Source of the DNA: Brachycybe producta
Lineage: Eukaryota > Arthropoda > Diplopoda > Playtdesmida > Andrognathidae
DNA length: 64,000 bases
Assembly: GCA_036925085.1 (NCBI GenBank)
Contig: JAUPFP010000023.1
Span: forward strand, 3,124,278 to 3,188,277
Direction of reading: 5' to 3'
Shown: positions 11,700 to 24,219 of the stretch, piece after piece
Layout of the letters: every line of letters starts with the position of its first letter
Numbering within the stretch: the first letter of the stretch is position 1
Notes under the pieces: generated by a model
Database searches by the model: none
Seen by the model: the letters and a program-made list of their open reading frames with translations, nothing else
Told to the model about the DNA's origin: nothing
Translations under genes and position numbers: made by a program

Positions 11700-12200
11700 T
11701 GAATTTTTTAAAAAAAATGCTCCTCAAGCAGCCAAGAAAAGCTGTAGCAGAGGGACAAGAGTCCAATTGCAGCATGCGAAATGTCAAAACCTCGAGATAT
11801 AAACCCAATGTCAATTGCAATGTGTTCTGGACTGTTAAGCCTAATGCACACTTGAATACAAAGTCACACGACAATGTATCGGAATTGCCTAGCGACTGTC
11901 GAGATACAGTTGCGAGACTTTGTATGTTGAGAGTATTAAACACATTATGAGGCGTCCACACCTAATTTCTAAATCAGTCTCTATCAGATTTAGTGCTTTC
12001 TCAGTGGTCGATCCACATGTTCACTCCTTGAAGAATATAAACTAACTTACAGTTCCTTGTCTCGCAACACGTCCACACTACGGAATGTTGCACAACATTG
12101 TACCATATTTTTTATTTCGGGTGGAATACAAAATTTACATGGGAATATTTTGTCTTGCAACAGTCCCGAGACAGAGAGACTTTGTATCTAAGTGTTTACT
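11700..12200. mobile_element. Family N repeat plus foldback remnant
   Basis: 11728-11835 matches 58500-58620 and 58647-58725 (AGCAGCCAAGAAAAGCTGTAG, CAGAGGGACAAGAGTCCAAT, ACAGCATGC-like). Next, CTTGAATACAAAGTC at ~11853 is inversely matched by GACTTTGTATCTAAG at ~12179, suggesting a ~340-bp foldback. Coding-length frames on both strands here follow from the symmetry; no protein family was recognised. Confidence 0.5.
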
Positions 12201-12251
12201 AGTATTTAAATGGCTGTCAAATTTTTAAATTTTATAATACTCAATGGTTTA

Positions 12252-12716
12252 CAGTGGGTTTGTTGCGCCCCCTCCCCCACCACTTAAAACTTTGCGCCCC
12301 TTTACCTCCCTCTCCAAATAGCCCTCACACTGGGTGGGGGTGTTATTTTGATGAACGGCGGAACAGGTCTGAACAACAGTAGGAACAGTCGGAAGGTCAG
12401 GAAAGGTTAGGAAATTAAGATTGTTGCAGGGGTTCTGGGGGGCGCAGCCCCCCCCCCCCCCGTTTTTAAAGAATTATTAAAACATATTTGTCCATTATTC
12501 CGACCGTTCCGTTAATCAAATAAGGAAACAGTCGAACAATGGACTAATTTGATTTAATAATTCTTTAAAAACTAGAGGCTGCACCCCCAACCACCCTGCA
12601 ACAAGCTTAATTTAACTAAACCTAACCTTCCGACTGTTCCTACTATTTTTCTGACTTGCGCCCCCAAACCCCCCTCCCGCAGTTGCGGGTCTTGCGGTCG
12701 CCTAGCTACGCCCCTG
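12252..12716. mobile_element. hAT MITE with internal foldback
   Basis: 465 bp. The right end CCTAGCTACGCCCCTG is the inverse of the CAGGGGCGTAGCTAGG terminus known from many hAT elements; the left end is CAGTGGG. TSDs ATGGTTTA (12244-12251) and ATGGTTTG (12717-12724) match 7 of 8. Inside, GTAGGAACAGTCGGAAGGT...TTGTTGCAGG is repeated inversely as CCTGCAACAAGC...ACCTTCCGACTGTTCCTAC. A 14-C run sits at 12448-12461. Confidence 0.8.
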
Positions 12717-12724
12717 ATGGTTTG

Positions 12725-13570
12725 CTGATATAAATTTGAATTAGGGATCATGATTAAAAAAATACACTTATTTTGTGTAAAATTATGATAAATTATTAAA
12801 TATAATTATTATATATAAATACAGTATATCATAATATTGTTTTGTATATCAGTTGAAATATAAGCTTATACACATCTAACAACCCCTGACAGGTGTAAAA
12901 AAGGTTGTATTTTTTTCTCCTTTTGAATTCAATTCACAGGAAGAAGTTACCGTAAATATTTTTCAATTTCTTTTCCTAAGAATTTTCTTTATTACTATGA
13001 AGGAAAGAAAAAATTAAAGGAAACATATTTTAATTTTTAATATATTTGAAAGGCGGTTATATTGTAATAATATATCTTAAACGGGTTTTTTAAGTTTTTT
13101 TTTCGTCACTATAAAAATATTATATAATAAAGAAGAGTTGAAAGATCATGTTATGGCTTTATAAAAGAAGAGGTCCTTTATCGTATTTTTTTTATATATA
13201 ATCTTAACTCAAACCACAATTTTAGCTACACATTTTGCAACGATATTTATTGCATAATAAATATGGTTGTAGAAGCCACAAAACGTGTGTTTTAAATACA
13301 GGTTTCTAAATTATAAGTCACATATAAAAAGTATAAAAATTGCAATAGCCATTTTAGAAGAATATTTTTTAAAAAAAAAGCAGATTACTTAATGTACTTG
13401 TACTGGTTTTTTATGTTTGAAAAACTAAAACCGTGTTAACTTTTAAAATAATTCTTTGAAAAACAGCAATATTTAAAGTTACAAAAAAAACCAGCTGATA
13501 ACTTTTTGACAAAATGATTGAAAAAATCACACATTTACTAGTAAATAATATAATTTGGTTGAAATTGGCA
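12725..13570. other. AT-rich intergenic DNA
   Basis: No gene, RNA or element end was recognised. Confidence 0.55.
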
Positions 13571-13578
13571 TCGTAAAT

Positions 13579-13861
13579 CAGTGATTCCCAACATTGTTTT
13601 TGTTTTGTTTTGTGAAGGAATCCTTCAAATATTTAGTAAAATCTCTCGGAATCCCTACCTGGTTGACACATATTAGGTTCGACAGGGGTAAATTATCAAA
13701 AAAAAAAGACATGCAAAGCAGTAGGGTTAATATATAATAATTAATTCATACTTTTTAATAAAATATTACAAGAGTATTTATTGCCTAATTTCTAATTAGT
13801 ATTTTAGTAATTTTGCGCAAGCTTTTGCAAATTCTTGCGAAACCCTGGTTGAGAAATACCG
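13579..13861. mobile_element. hAT-like MITE
   Basis: Left end CAGTGATTCCCAAC and right end GTTGAGAAATACCG (imperfect inverse) are typical of hAT Charlie-like termini. Flanking 8-bp direct repeats TCGTAAAT / TCTTAAAT match 7 of 8. The interior is AT-rich and non-coding. Confidence 0.7.
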
Positions 13862-13869
13862 TCTTAAAT

Positions 13870-14689
13870 GCACAACGTTGATTAATAATTTATAACTTTG
13901 CTTAACATTTAACTAAAATTGACAAGTTAAAATTAGTGATTTTTAACACAATAAATGAGTTTACATTTAAGAAATCGATACTTTGTAAACAAGCAACAAC
14001 AACAACAACAAAAAAGGTATATTTACTTATATTTTTTTTGTGGGGGGGGGGAGGTGAAGTATAAAATAATAATTTTCATCAAATGAGAGATTTATTGAAC
14101 ACTTAATTTTTTAACAAGTATTAATTATTATAGCTCAAAGTAAATTTGGGTTAAGTAAAGCCATCAAAAGAAAATTTGTTTCTCACGCAACTAATAAAAA
14201 TGATTTGCAGTTTAAAAAAGAAAAATACAACCGTTATTTTGTAGTAAAATATAAAAAAAAAATTGTATATGTGATATGAATTTCTTCTTATTCTAGATTT
14301 TGAGGATAATAATAATAATAGTAGATAAAATAGGAATTTTCTACAAAAAAAAAACTTTTTTTAACCCTAATCCCTTTTTTCCTGGTTAGAGAGAAATAAT
14401 AGGAAAAAACCTCATTCATAATTTATCATGTTTTAACTCATTTTTTTAATTGGATAGTTACAAGTAAAAGGGCCCCCCCCCCCAAAAAAAATCTTTTTAT
14501 TTTGTTGGCATATTCAGGTGTTTTAAACATAATTTTTTTTTGTTTCTACCTTTTATGTTATTGTCTGATATTTTATTTATGGCCAGACCTGTGCAACAAG
14601 AAGAAGTACAGCTTTATTTAAATTGTCCTAATTTAAGCAATTTTTTTTTCAGACAGAAAGAAATAATGAGATTAAAAGAGAGAGAGAGA

Positions 14690-14759
<70 letters not shown>

Positions 14760-15395
14760 AGGTACCTGAATAAGTTTTTTTTCCACGTAATTTGCATGTA
14801 ATTATGTCACACTCAACATGGAATAGGTTAACTAGAAGGTTGAACACAATTCTTATTATACTAAACTATATTATAATTCTCAATGGATTAACTAACACAC
14901 AAGTTTGATCAGTTTGTGTCTTAAGTTGTAGGTGAACCACATGCCTTAAACTAATAGTTGAACCAAAGATTAACCTAAACACATATATTATTGGTTAATT
15001 AAACCCACGTCAATGTTTTGGTTAGGTTAGATTATTACCTAATTGAAAAGTGAAAACAGAAAAACACACAACAACAAAAAGTTCACATTTAAAATTCTAA
15101 ACTACTTTATCACGATTTTTCTATGTTGTGAAACTCTTTGTGATATTTGTAATTCATATTGGTTGGTTAGAAACTAAATGCTAATTTTGAATTGCATTTT
15201 CTTTTTGTTTGTTAAATTAATTAATTCAATTATTGAATATTGTGTAATTCGTTTTGGGTTTGGTTTTGCATGAGAAATTATTATTTTATTACTCTTGGTT
15301 GGTGGTTTTAATTGTAAACTTGTAATTAGCATTTGCAAACTTTTTATCTGCCAAAAAAAACTTTGTGGATTTTCACATTTTATTCAATATTTACA
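13870..15395. other. Intergenic DNA with a long (GA)n tract
   Basis: Holds (GA)n at ~14687-14755, a G10 run at 14042 and a C11 run at 14473. The charged RE-repeat frame through the (GA)n tract is a microsatellite artefact. Confidence 0.6.
14687..14755. repeat. (GA)n microsatellite
   Basis: About 69 bp of almost pure GA dinucleotide, with only AAAG/GAAAG interruptions at the edges. Confidence 0.95.
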
Positions 15396-15404
15396 GCTTA
15401 CAAG

Positions 15405-15698
15405 CAAGTGATTTTCAAACTTTTTTTTTGGCTCATGGCACAGTATTTTTTGGTTCCCGGAGAGAAATCGCGGCACACCTAGCAAAACGTATGGCACACT
15501 AGTGTGCTACAGTGTAGACAAACCACGGATTTAATGCATATTTGTAAATAGGAATGTTTTCTTAATTATGCCTTTTGTTTAAAATAAAGATGAAATTTAA
15601 TTAAAAATATTAACTTATATTAATACATTCAATATAAAATCCAAAATTTCGTAGGGCACACTTAAAAAAACTCACGGCACACCCTTTGGGAATCACTG
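15405..15698. mobile_element. hAT-like MITE
   Basis: Left end CAAGTGATTTTCAAAC and right end TTTGGGAATCACTG are imperfect inverses and match the common hAT CAGTGGTTCCCAAA terminus. Subterminal GGCACAC/GTGTGCC-type motifs occur in both arms. Flanks GCTTACAA / GCCTACAG may be a decayed 8-bp TSD. Confidence 0.65.
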
Positions 15699-15778
15699 GC
15701 CTACAGTATGAATCCCAATGATGTGTACAAAATGCAAGGTACCTTGTGTCTAAATACTGTGTACTTGTGTCAAAATAC

Positions 15779-15810
15779 ATGTGACACCCCCATGACAGGG
15801 GGTGTCACAT
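15779..15810. repeat. Perfect short hairpin
   Basis: ATGTGACACCCCC, a six-base loop, then the exact inverse: 13-bp arms. GC-rich compared with the surroundings. It borders a region (15826-15948) whose ends, GATTGCAAAGT / ACTTTGCAATC, are also inverse, so it may be one end of a small transposon. Confidence 0.7.
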
Positions 15811-16011
15811 GGCTCTCGAGCTGATTGCAAAGTGTACTAAATTTTATTAGACAAAAAGACAAACATACAGTATTTGTCAACCACTCTGACGTCACAGGCT
15901 TCATCTTCCAAAGTGACGCAACTAAACTCGAAGCAAGACTTTGCAATCAGTTGTTTCTCTCACCCGACCACGTTTTGGGCCTTTTGGCTCAGATTGCAAA
16001 TCTCGTCATAA

Positions 16012-16189
16012 GGCTTTGTTTCCACTGAAGAAAAAACTTGGAACTGTTTGAAAATTTCAACTGGTGAAAAACAGAACAAACGTGGCCCCAGTCTAATCAC
16101 TATCATAATCGGGAGCCACGTTTGTTCTATTTTTCACCAGTTAAAAATTTCAAAAAGTTCAAACTCTCATCCCCCAATGGAAACAAGGC
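16012..16189. mobile_element. Family D foldback MITE, copy 1
   Basis: Ends GGCTTTGTTTCCACTG / CAATGGAAACAAGGC. Inner inverted arms hold TTTCAACTGGTGAAAA, AACAAACGTGGCCCC and their inverses around a short loop. A second copy lies at 41264-41424. Confidence 0.7.
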
Positions 16190-16195
16190 TTTATT

Positions 16196-17410
16196 TGGTG
16201 AAAATCAAGAGCTTGGCTGAAAATGTCTGCCACATCCACTATATATAATAACCCTGACTTTTTGCATCTTTAAATAAGCTCCAATGGAGTTTCCTTCAAC
16301 ACCAATACATATACTAAAGTATGAAATTTAAAAATTAGTGGAACAATTTCAAAAGGTTACAGAAAATAATAATAATAAAAAAAATTGTGCCAGAACTTAT
16401 TTGACAACCCAATAATTTGTAATTTAGGGCCTACTTGTACTTGCTTTTTAAAACATTTGAAAACATAAATCAAGCCAACATAAACACTGAAAAAAAAATA
16501 TGAAAAAAAGCTGTAACATTAAAATTTTCAAGTAGTTCCAAAACGTTTTGTACATGTCACAGGTGTTATTATTACGTTAATTAGAAGCCTAAATTTAACA
16601 ATACCAGTTGTGAGGCTGTTTTTTTTTTGTTTTCGCACAAACAACAACAAAAAAAAACATTTAGTTTCACTCATTTTTATAATTTCGACTTAGTTGTCCA
16701 TTGGCACAAATATTTATTTAATATCATAATAAATGACAACCAAAAAACATGAACATGCAAAGTTATTTTTTTTGTTTATCAGATTTTAGAAGCAAAAGTT
16801 GGACGGACGGTTTTTCTTATGCAACAACCCGTTACAGTAACGTGAACACACCTGTGTCCATTTAATACACAGAACATGATTTTTTTTAAACATGAATTTT
16901 AACATTAATTTTTTTTAAAGTGTCACCATTTTTGTGTGTGTTTTTCTCTCCATGTCAGCTTATAATATAGCAAGCAACTTTATGAGAAGAAAAAAAATCT
17001 TATCTTAAAATTATGAAAAAAAAAATATATATATAAAATAGTAATATCATTGAAAGAGGATGACCACATGACGTCATATATAATATTGTATCAGGACATC
17101 TGTTTCTGAAATATAAAACCTCATAGGCTCAGATAACCTGACCCGAATTTATTTTATACATTTTCTCTTTTTGCTTTCTATTATTTCAAATTGGGGTTAT
17201 ATAATTATTATAACCAGCTTAGTATTTTTTTGTATTTAAACTGTGACACAGTAACATTATTTAAAATAGAAGGTGGATTAAGATATTTGTATTAAGCAGC
17301 TCATTCACTGCTCACCAAATGCATTTTAATAACTAATTATTAAAGAAAAGATTTTTTATATATTAAATTAAAATAAAAAATGAAATTCTTTTAGAAGTAA
17401 ATTAATGTGT
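16196..17410. other. AT-rich intergenic DNA
   Basis: No gene or element was recognised. Confidence 0.55.

Positions 17411-17412
<2 letters not shown>

Positions 17413-17487
<75 letters not shown>
17413..17487. repeat. (GA)n microsatellite
   Basis: About 75 bp of uninterrupted GA dinucleotide. Confidence 0.95.
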
Positions 17488-17789
17488 CCTAAATGAAAAA
17501 AACTTAATGACTCATTTCACATTTTTAAAGTACATTAAAAAGTCAAGTTTTGAAATCACGATTTTATTTTACTTTTAACCTTTCTTGTCACATTTTAACT
17601 AATTAATTATCACGGAATTGAGTTCATCATAAATATAATAAATTTATAACAGGTGTTAAATCTTAAAATTTGAATAAAAAAGGGACACATTTTTTTAAAC
17701 AAATTTAATTTAATTACAGGTGTTGTTTGACTTTTTTTTTTGTTATCAACAGCTGTTTTTTTTTTCCTCCAATTTTGTTTATTCTGCAT

Positions 17790-18345
17790 TTCAGAAGCAA
17801 CTGAAATTGAAACTGTGTTAAAAACTAGAACGGTAGCTGAATCCCTTAATAGTATTTTCATGTTTACATTGTTCAAAATAAATTTTTGTATGGACAAAAA
17901 ATTAAAAAAAAAATTGATCATTTTTTTAAACTGCCATAAATAGCATATTTTAAAATACATCAACATGAGAATAACCTTAAGGATGACTTTATAAATGTTT
18001 CAGTCTATACTTCCTCCTTCAGATGGCGCCACATTAAATTTCATAGTACATACTTACATGTATTATAGGGATTCCCTATTAAGAAAGTGTATGTTGAAAA
18101 ATTAATTTTTAATTTTTTAGATTGTTTTGGACGCTTTTAGAGCCAAAAGGCATTCTATTTCAACTAATTGGAACGAGTGTAGTTTGCCACCTAAGGAGGT
18201 TGCAGGCGCCATCTGCCTTGCATTTACACAAGTATTTTTCTATGGAAGCCTCTTAAGTGATTGAGGTATTACATCTCCTAGTTTCTGAAACACTTTCAAG
18301 ATTTACTTAATTTTGCTTCTGATAGACAGAGGATAACCAGAGTTG
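17790..18345. mobile_element. Family I MITE, split by a TTAA-flanked insertion
   Basis: Left arm: AAAACTAGAACGGTAGCTGA near 17820. Right arm: TAGTTTCTGAAACACTTTC near 18280. Between the inner ATAACC and the continuing GTGATTGAGG, a 272-bp segment (17981-18252) is bounded on both sides by TTAA. Confidence 0.65.
17981..18252. mobile_element. TTAA-flanked insertion carrying family J
   Basis: TTAA at 17977-17980 and 18253-18256. The right part (18122-18252, starting TTGTTTTGGACGCTTTTAGA and ending GAAGCCTC) is ~135 bp homologous to 31349-31483. GATGGCGCC or its near inverse lies ~45 bp from each end, as in full family I copies, so the two families may be related. Confidence 0.6.
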
Positions 18346-19255
18346 AAAAGGTGTTTACACTTTAAAACCAGCATAATAAATTTACTGAAATGTGTTTTAC
18401 ATATTTTTTTCTCTCAATGTTTCGGGGGGGGGGGGGATTTCAGTGTTAAAAACCTGAGTTTTTTTGCATTACTGAGGGTCACGAAAAGTATAAAAAGGTT
18501 TAGACTTAAAACCTTCCAACTCATCATGCATTAAAGTAGTTGTAAGTACAAAATATATTTAAAAAAAAAAAGGTTAGTCTTTTTTGTACTCAAATGTATT
18601 ATTAAGTGTGACTCATACACAAATGAAGAAAATGTAGGGCGAATAAGCTAATATCGAAATAGAATGAAAGAGAAATAAAGGCCCCTAAAGCTCTTTTTAT
18701 AGGCCTAAACATTTTTTTTTATAAGAAATTCGTCTTTGACCACCGACACTGAAAACATTAAAAAAGCTTTCGTAAAAATTCTGTTGTGTATATGGGAGTC
18801 ATGTAGACATAATAATAATTATTTGTGATGTTGTGTGAGCCCACAACAGTTTCTTTTCTATATTTGTGTTGAACCTGTAAGACAATTTTCAGTAAATTTC
18901 AAAGTACGAGTAGAACAGGTGAGGGTGTTGAGGGCATTCAGGGGAGGTGAGAAGGATGTCTTCCAACAACAACAAAATGAATAGATTTTCTGTAAACTTT
19001 CAATAATGAAACTGAAAATAATTAAATTTAATTGAAATATTAAGTAAAGACATTAAAATTTTAATTTATGCTAAAAATAATTGATATTCATTTTGTTAGG
19101 GTAATGTTGAGATTTAAGATTTACTTTCAAAGGGAGGTGTGATTTGGGGCAAAAGGTTAAGAACCAGAGCTTTGAGACTGAGAGGTTTACTAGGATAATA
19201 GGAAAAATGATGTCCCTATCCACCTTGTATATGTAAACAGAATTTTTCTTAGATA
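18346..19255. other. AT-rich intergenic DNA
   Basis: A 13-G run at 18424-18436. No gene was recognised. Confidence 0.5.
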
Positions 19256-19260
19256 GTTTG

Positions 19261-19683
19261 CAGCGCCCTCTTGTAGAAGGTTCATATCAGGCGATTTCTT
19301 CACATAGGCCAATACAAAAAAAACATAGCATGCAAGAGCCAGACCGCATATTTGCTTCAAAATCTAACCTCTAGCTAGCTGAAAAAGTCTTTTGTAGCTG
19401 CTACATCATAATCAGCTGACCTGTCTTTTAATTATTCATGTGATCTGATTGGTTAGTTAGTATTTCAAAGCAGCAAATATCAAAACCAAATGGAGACTTA
19501 AAAAACACTGCAGCAGTAGTTTGCTGTTTAAACTTTAAAAATGCATTAAAATGCAAATCCGCAGTAACATGAAAAGCTACCAAAAAGCAATGCAAATGTT
19601 TGCTTTAAAGCTGCAAAAAGCCAATATGCAGTCTGGTCAAATTGCTTTTTGCAATTTGAACCTCCTTCTAGAGGGCACTACTG
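19261..19683. mobile_element. Family O foldback element
   Basis: Starts CAGCGCCCTCTTGTAGAAGG and ends in an approximate inverse (CCTTCTAGAGGGCACTACTG). The inner arms AGACCGCATATTTGC / GCCAATATGCAGTCTG also pair. ~423 bp, no coding capacity. TSD not recognised. Confidence 0.6.
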
Positions 19684-20137
19684 ATTGACATCAGTAAAAT
19701 TTCGAGTTAATAAGAAGAGGTGGAGTGTGAGATATCCTCAAAATCCACTATCCTTGGGCGGTTTATCTAACATTGTAAATTCTGATGCCAAAAATAGTAC
19801 TGTCAGGTTGCAACTTGCAATGTGCAACCCCATACTTTTTGCCCACATTTTATTTTACTTTATGGGTTATGGTGTGCAGTATTATGAATGATGATTTCAT
19901 ATTTTTTAAAAGAAATACCTACACAATTTAGGGTTCAAACAACCTGGATTTAGAAAACTAGTCTAGAGTCATTATGGGCGATGTTTCTGCGGTTTTTTTC
20001 CTGTCTGAATTTACATGAATCATCTTTTTTTTTGGTGTAGTTTTCAGCTAAAATATTCAAACAGGAAAAAAATAGGATTGGCTTAAATGAATCATTTGAA
20101 CATAATATCTTTTCTTACCGTTTATTATTATCTTTAA

Positions 20138-20578
20138 GGTGGCTGGTTAGAGATTTACTTTGTTTTTTGTCGCTCAGATGGCGCCACTGCAATGAGTAAT
20201 GCTCTAAGCTCCATTAGATGTTTTGGGGAAATCTGAATACAAAGACGTCAAGCAAACTTTTTTAGAACCAAAATTATGAAAAAATTCAAACTGTTTTCAA
20301 AACTAGAATTGTAGAAGATTATGTTGAAATTTTTTAATGGCAAAATAAACAATTTACAGCAATGTAAAATGACGCGTTTTCAGGTTTTTTTTTGTAAGAA
20401 GTTTATTTTTTAAAGATATCAATCATAATGAAAAAAAAAACTTTTACCATTATTAATTTATCACTAACTAAAAAACTTTGATTTTTTTCTTATTTTTGAA
20501 CCCTATTTTTGACCTGCTATATAACATAGAGACAAAAGACAAAAGACAAAAAGCAAAATAAATATCTATTAAGCCACC
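20138..20578. mobile_element. Family I foldback MITE, full-length with TTAA at both ends
   Basis: 441 bp. TTAA (20134-20137) precedes GGTGGCTGG and TTAA (20579-20582) follows AGCCACC, which fits a piggyBac-type TTAA target. AGATGGCGCC lies ~40 bp inside the left end. The interior holds TTTTCAAAACTAGAATTGTA and a degenerate right arm. No transposase frame is present. Confidence 0.75.
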
Positions 20579-20582
20579 TTAA

Positions 20583-21115
20583 AGGATTCTAAAAACATTT
20601 TTGTACTTTGTAACTTTTGACTGAAAACCAATTTGTATAAAATCTACTGAATATCAATTGATAAACTAATTTAAATTTAACTCTTGTATGTATCTCGTGT
20701 ATTTCAAGTACATTTTTATAAGTTATAACTGGGTTATTAGAAAATTGAATGTGTACTGCTGTGCGTAAGTGGAAATTCAATGCATTTTCGTATGAAAATC
20801 AAAAACACAAGTGGAGATTTTTTTTTATTTTAGGTATTTTCAAGGAAATAATATTATGTATTCTTGGGAGGGCTCTGAAGTCCACTGATCAAATAGTAAA
20901 CTGATAAATAATCAAGTATTAATCACTCAGTTGTTAAAAAGCTCACCATAACGTGACGAAAATAACATTTTATATTTCCCTTGACCAATGGTCAAGAAAC
21001 TACTGAATATATATGTTGTGAAATTAATTATTTTAATACAAATTCTTCTGCAGAGACACTTGATTGATGCGTTTTTAAAGTGCAAATGCCTCTTCATTAT
21101 TGTCTTTCAGGTACA
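20583..21115. other. AT-rich intergenic DNA
   Basis: No gene or element was recognised. Confidence 0.5.
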
Positions 21116-21119
21116 AAAT

Positions 21120-21598
21120 GAAGAGAAACTTGAATATATTTTAGAAACTAGAAGGGTTGGCTTAAACATCTAAGGGGTTTTCATGTTTGATATCTTTCAA
21201 AATAAGCTTTTTATGTGAGTTTGAATATGACACAACTTTTAAGCAGAAGAATTTTTTTTTTTGAATTTTTGTCTCTTAAATGCTTAATTTTCTAAAGTGT
21301 TTTAGAAACTAGAAGGGCAGCACAATCACGTAAGGGTATTTTCATGTTGTGGTATCTTTCAAAATAAACGTTTTTATCATTTTATGTCAGTTTGAAAATC
21401 TTTTTTTTTTTTTACAAAACTTTATTTTGAAAAATATCAACATAAAAATACCCTTAAGTGATTGGGCGGCAACCCTTCTAGTTTCTAGAACACTTTTTTA
21501 GTTTCTTTAAATTTTGCTTCTGAAAAAGAAAATAATCAAGAGTTTTAAAAAAATCAGCTGTTCAATAAAAACCATCTGAAGTATAATAATGTAATATT
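21120..21598. mobile_element. Family I MITE with a duplicated left arm
   Basis: The left-arm sequence TTTTAGAAACTAGAAGGG occurs twice in direct order (~21140 and ~21299). It is followed by one right arm (ACCCTTCTAGTTTCTAGAAC near 21470) and the outer flank (ATCAAGAGTTTTAAAAAAAT). This is either one element inserted in another or an internal duplication. Confidence 0.7.
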
Positions 21599-21599
21599 T

Positions 21600-22628
21600 A
21601 GAACTTAAAAATCAGAAACTTTAAGTGACAACCAAATTAAGTGTTAAAATTAAGAGGTTCATTTTATTATTTCTGTACTGTATTTTATCAAAACAAAGCA
21701 TAATAAACATAAGGGGTGGAGGATGTCATATATCAATTATGTTTACAAGACAAGGTGACATTTGAATAGACAACTTTTCAGTTAAATATAATTGAAATAC
21801 AGGATGAAATTTGCATTTTATGCACTCAGGAGTGTTTTAGATGTTCGTAAAAACAACAACAACAACAACATGAATAGAAGAAAAAATAAACAAAACTGAA
21901 CATATTTTATAAATGTCCATCTTTCAAAAGCAAAGAATTTTTCAAATTGAAGTTGTTTAAATCACTTAAAACTTGTTTCAGCTTTGTTAACGACTATTAT
22001 ACGAAATAAATTTAAGTTAGTTTCCTGTCACTTATTTTTAAAAAAAATAAACAATAAAAAAAAGTGTGCTATACACCAAAAATATTTTCGAATATTTTTT
22101 CCCCACCACTATTGAATGCAATTGTTCTTTTTAATTTTAAGGTTAAAAAAACACAAGTCTCATTTTTCTTCATGTTTAGGACCTCCTATACTTTATATAC
22201 TAGAAAGATGTTTTTTTTTTGTTTCATAAACATCAAGAAAGGAATTTTCTCTTTTTCTCTTTCTGTATAATTGTCAATGTTAAAAAAAAGTGTACATTTT
22301 CAGAATGCACGAATTAATTGCAAACTGGAAAAATACCTCCCAATTTAAGAAGAATGTTTACCTCGTAAAAAAAGATATTTAGGTTTTTTTTTATTACTAG
22401 AATCACAAATGTCATAATGGTCAAGTTTAACTTAATTGAAAAGAAGTAGCATTTAGACTAACAATTATAATAATAATAATAATAATAATATACAGTATAC
22501 CTACATAAGCGCCCGCACATACCGGCGAGGGTTCACTTGCCCCAACTTTCCAAAAAAAATAAATTGCTTATTTTAAGAGAATGTGTCATAATCCCAGTTT
22601 GAACGCACAGAAAGAATAGAAAAAGCCG
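21600..22628. other. AT-rich intergenic DNA with (TAA)n
   Basis: Includes a (TAA)n tract near 22468-22490. No gene was recognised. Confidence 0.5.
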
Positions 22629-22631
22629 TGA

Positions 22632-22762
22632 TTGCAGCCACAACTGTACAACTCTGGGTTTCTTCATTTTTTCCCCGTTATGTTGACATAGCAATGAAGA
22701 GATAATGACAACAACTACAAAATATGAAGAAACTAGTTCCCCAGTTGTGGCTGCCATAAAGG
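22632..22762. mobile_element. Short foldback element
   Basis: TGCAGCCACAACTG (22634) is inversely matched by CAGTTGTGGCTGCC (22741). GGTTTCTTCATTTTT / AAATATGAAGAAACT pair inside it. ~125 bp, non-coding. Confidence 0.6.
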
Positions 22763-24180
22763 TTTTTTCTCCTTTTCTGAGCATTCAAATGAGGCATGTT
22801 AATGTTTTTCTTAATTATGGGGTATGTTTTTATTGTAATTAAGATACTAAAATATTTTTAAAAGTGGGTTTTCCAAAGACAATAATATTTAGTGATGCGA
22901 GCGCCACTCATGCGACCTTGAAAACATTATAGGCCATTAATACAAAATAAAGTGCACAAGCAATTGTTCTACATAATAATAGAAAATGCTGTTAAAAAAA
23001 ATTTACTCGCTGCGCTTGCAGAACTGGAAAGACATTCAATGTATTTATCCTGTACTACACAATTCCAGCAAATGTGAGTGTATTTTCATCCTGAATAACT
23101 CGGTGAAGAAGAAAATTGACGTTTGGTCATAACCCTAACTGTATAATGGTAACATGACATTTATGAAAGACCAATGCCAATGCTGTGTGTATTTGAGGCT
23201 ATATTTTCTAGCCTAAATAATTTCAATATTCAATTTTAAACAATATAGGCCTACTGTGCCAATGAAGTTTATTTCAAAATAAGACTCTTTATTTAATTCT
23301 AAGCTCAACTGCAACTTTAACCCTCAAAACAAGGGTTCCGACATATTCTTGAACAAGGTTTTTCTATGTTGTGTGACCCCCCTACTCAGAGATTTCAAGT
23401 TAATAAGTTTCAAATGTTCAAGTTATCTTCTTGAATTTAGGCCTAATTCACACAGAAGTAATTTATTTATCACTCGACGTCAATATATTGCCATTTGTAT
23501 GCATTAAATATTAATAAGTGAAACATATTTCTGATCATTTGTTTTGTAGTTGATAGATACTAATAAATCATTCATTTTTTTATATATATATATATATTAT
23601 TTATTTAAAAAAATACAAATACAAAAATGAACCTCCTGTAGTGCAACCTTGCTTATGTCTTTATTTTAATTAATAATAATAATAATAATGAAGAAAAAAA
23701 TAAAAGTACAGTATATTTAAGTTTTGCATTAGTAAAAACTAATACAATTATTTCTAGTTTACATATTTATTCACTAAGAAAGAAAAAAATTCTAAAAGGA
23801 GTAGTATTTCTCATCAATCATTCAAGCCTGTGGCTTTTTTTTATACCTAGGTATAAAAAAAAAGTACCACAAGTGTCCGGTCAAATCGGTCAAGCGAGAA
23901 ATGGGTACAACATATAGGCCTACACGTGTTCGCTTTTGGAAAACATTTGTCATTCGTTTAGCATAGGTTTGTTTGCCCATTTCGAATCAATAATGAACAC
24001 GTATACTATACAAATGGACGACGACACAAATGAAAGAAGAAAACCAAAAATTGAGATCTAAATTTATAAGTGAAGAAAACAATCTACAGGGTGACTTTTT
24101 ATCAAGGATGTCATTTAAACATCTAGAGTTATGCTTGAGCTAGTGGCGACTTTATTGTTGGAAACAGCTTAAAGGTCGAA
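22763..24180. other. AT-rich intergenic DNA with a family L remnant and a palindrome
   Basis: 23300-23445 resembles family L (AACCCTCAAAACAAGGGTTCC... TTCAAGTTATCTTCTTGAAT). At 23830-23871, TGTGG, a T run and TATACCTAGGTATA followed by an A run and CCACA form a near-perfect palindrome centred on CCTAGG. No gene was recognised. Confidence 0.5.
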
Positions 24181-24219
24181 AAAAATACTAGAGGCCCAAA
24201 TGTGTCTTTGAAATTTCTC

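Noticed and set aside
11663-11961. Overlapping ~95-codon frames on both strands
   Set aside because: They sit in family N/foldback repeat sequence that recurs at 58500-58735; no recognisable domain.
14540-14847. Frames rich in Arg-Glu or Ser-Leu
   Set aside because: Translations of the (GA)n/(TC)n microsatellite.
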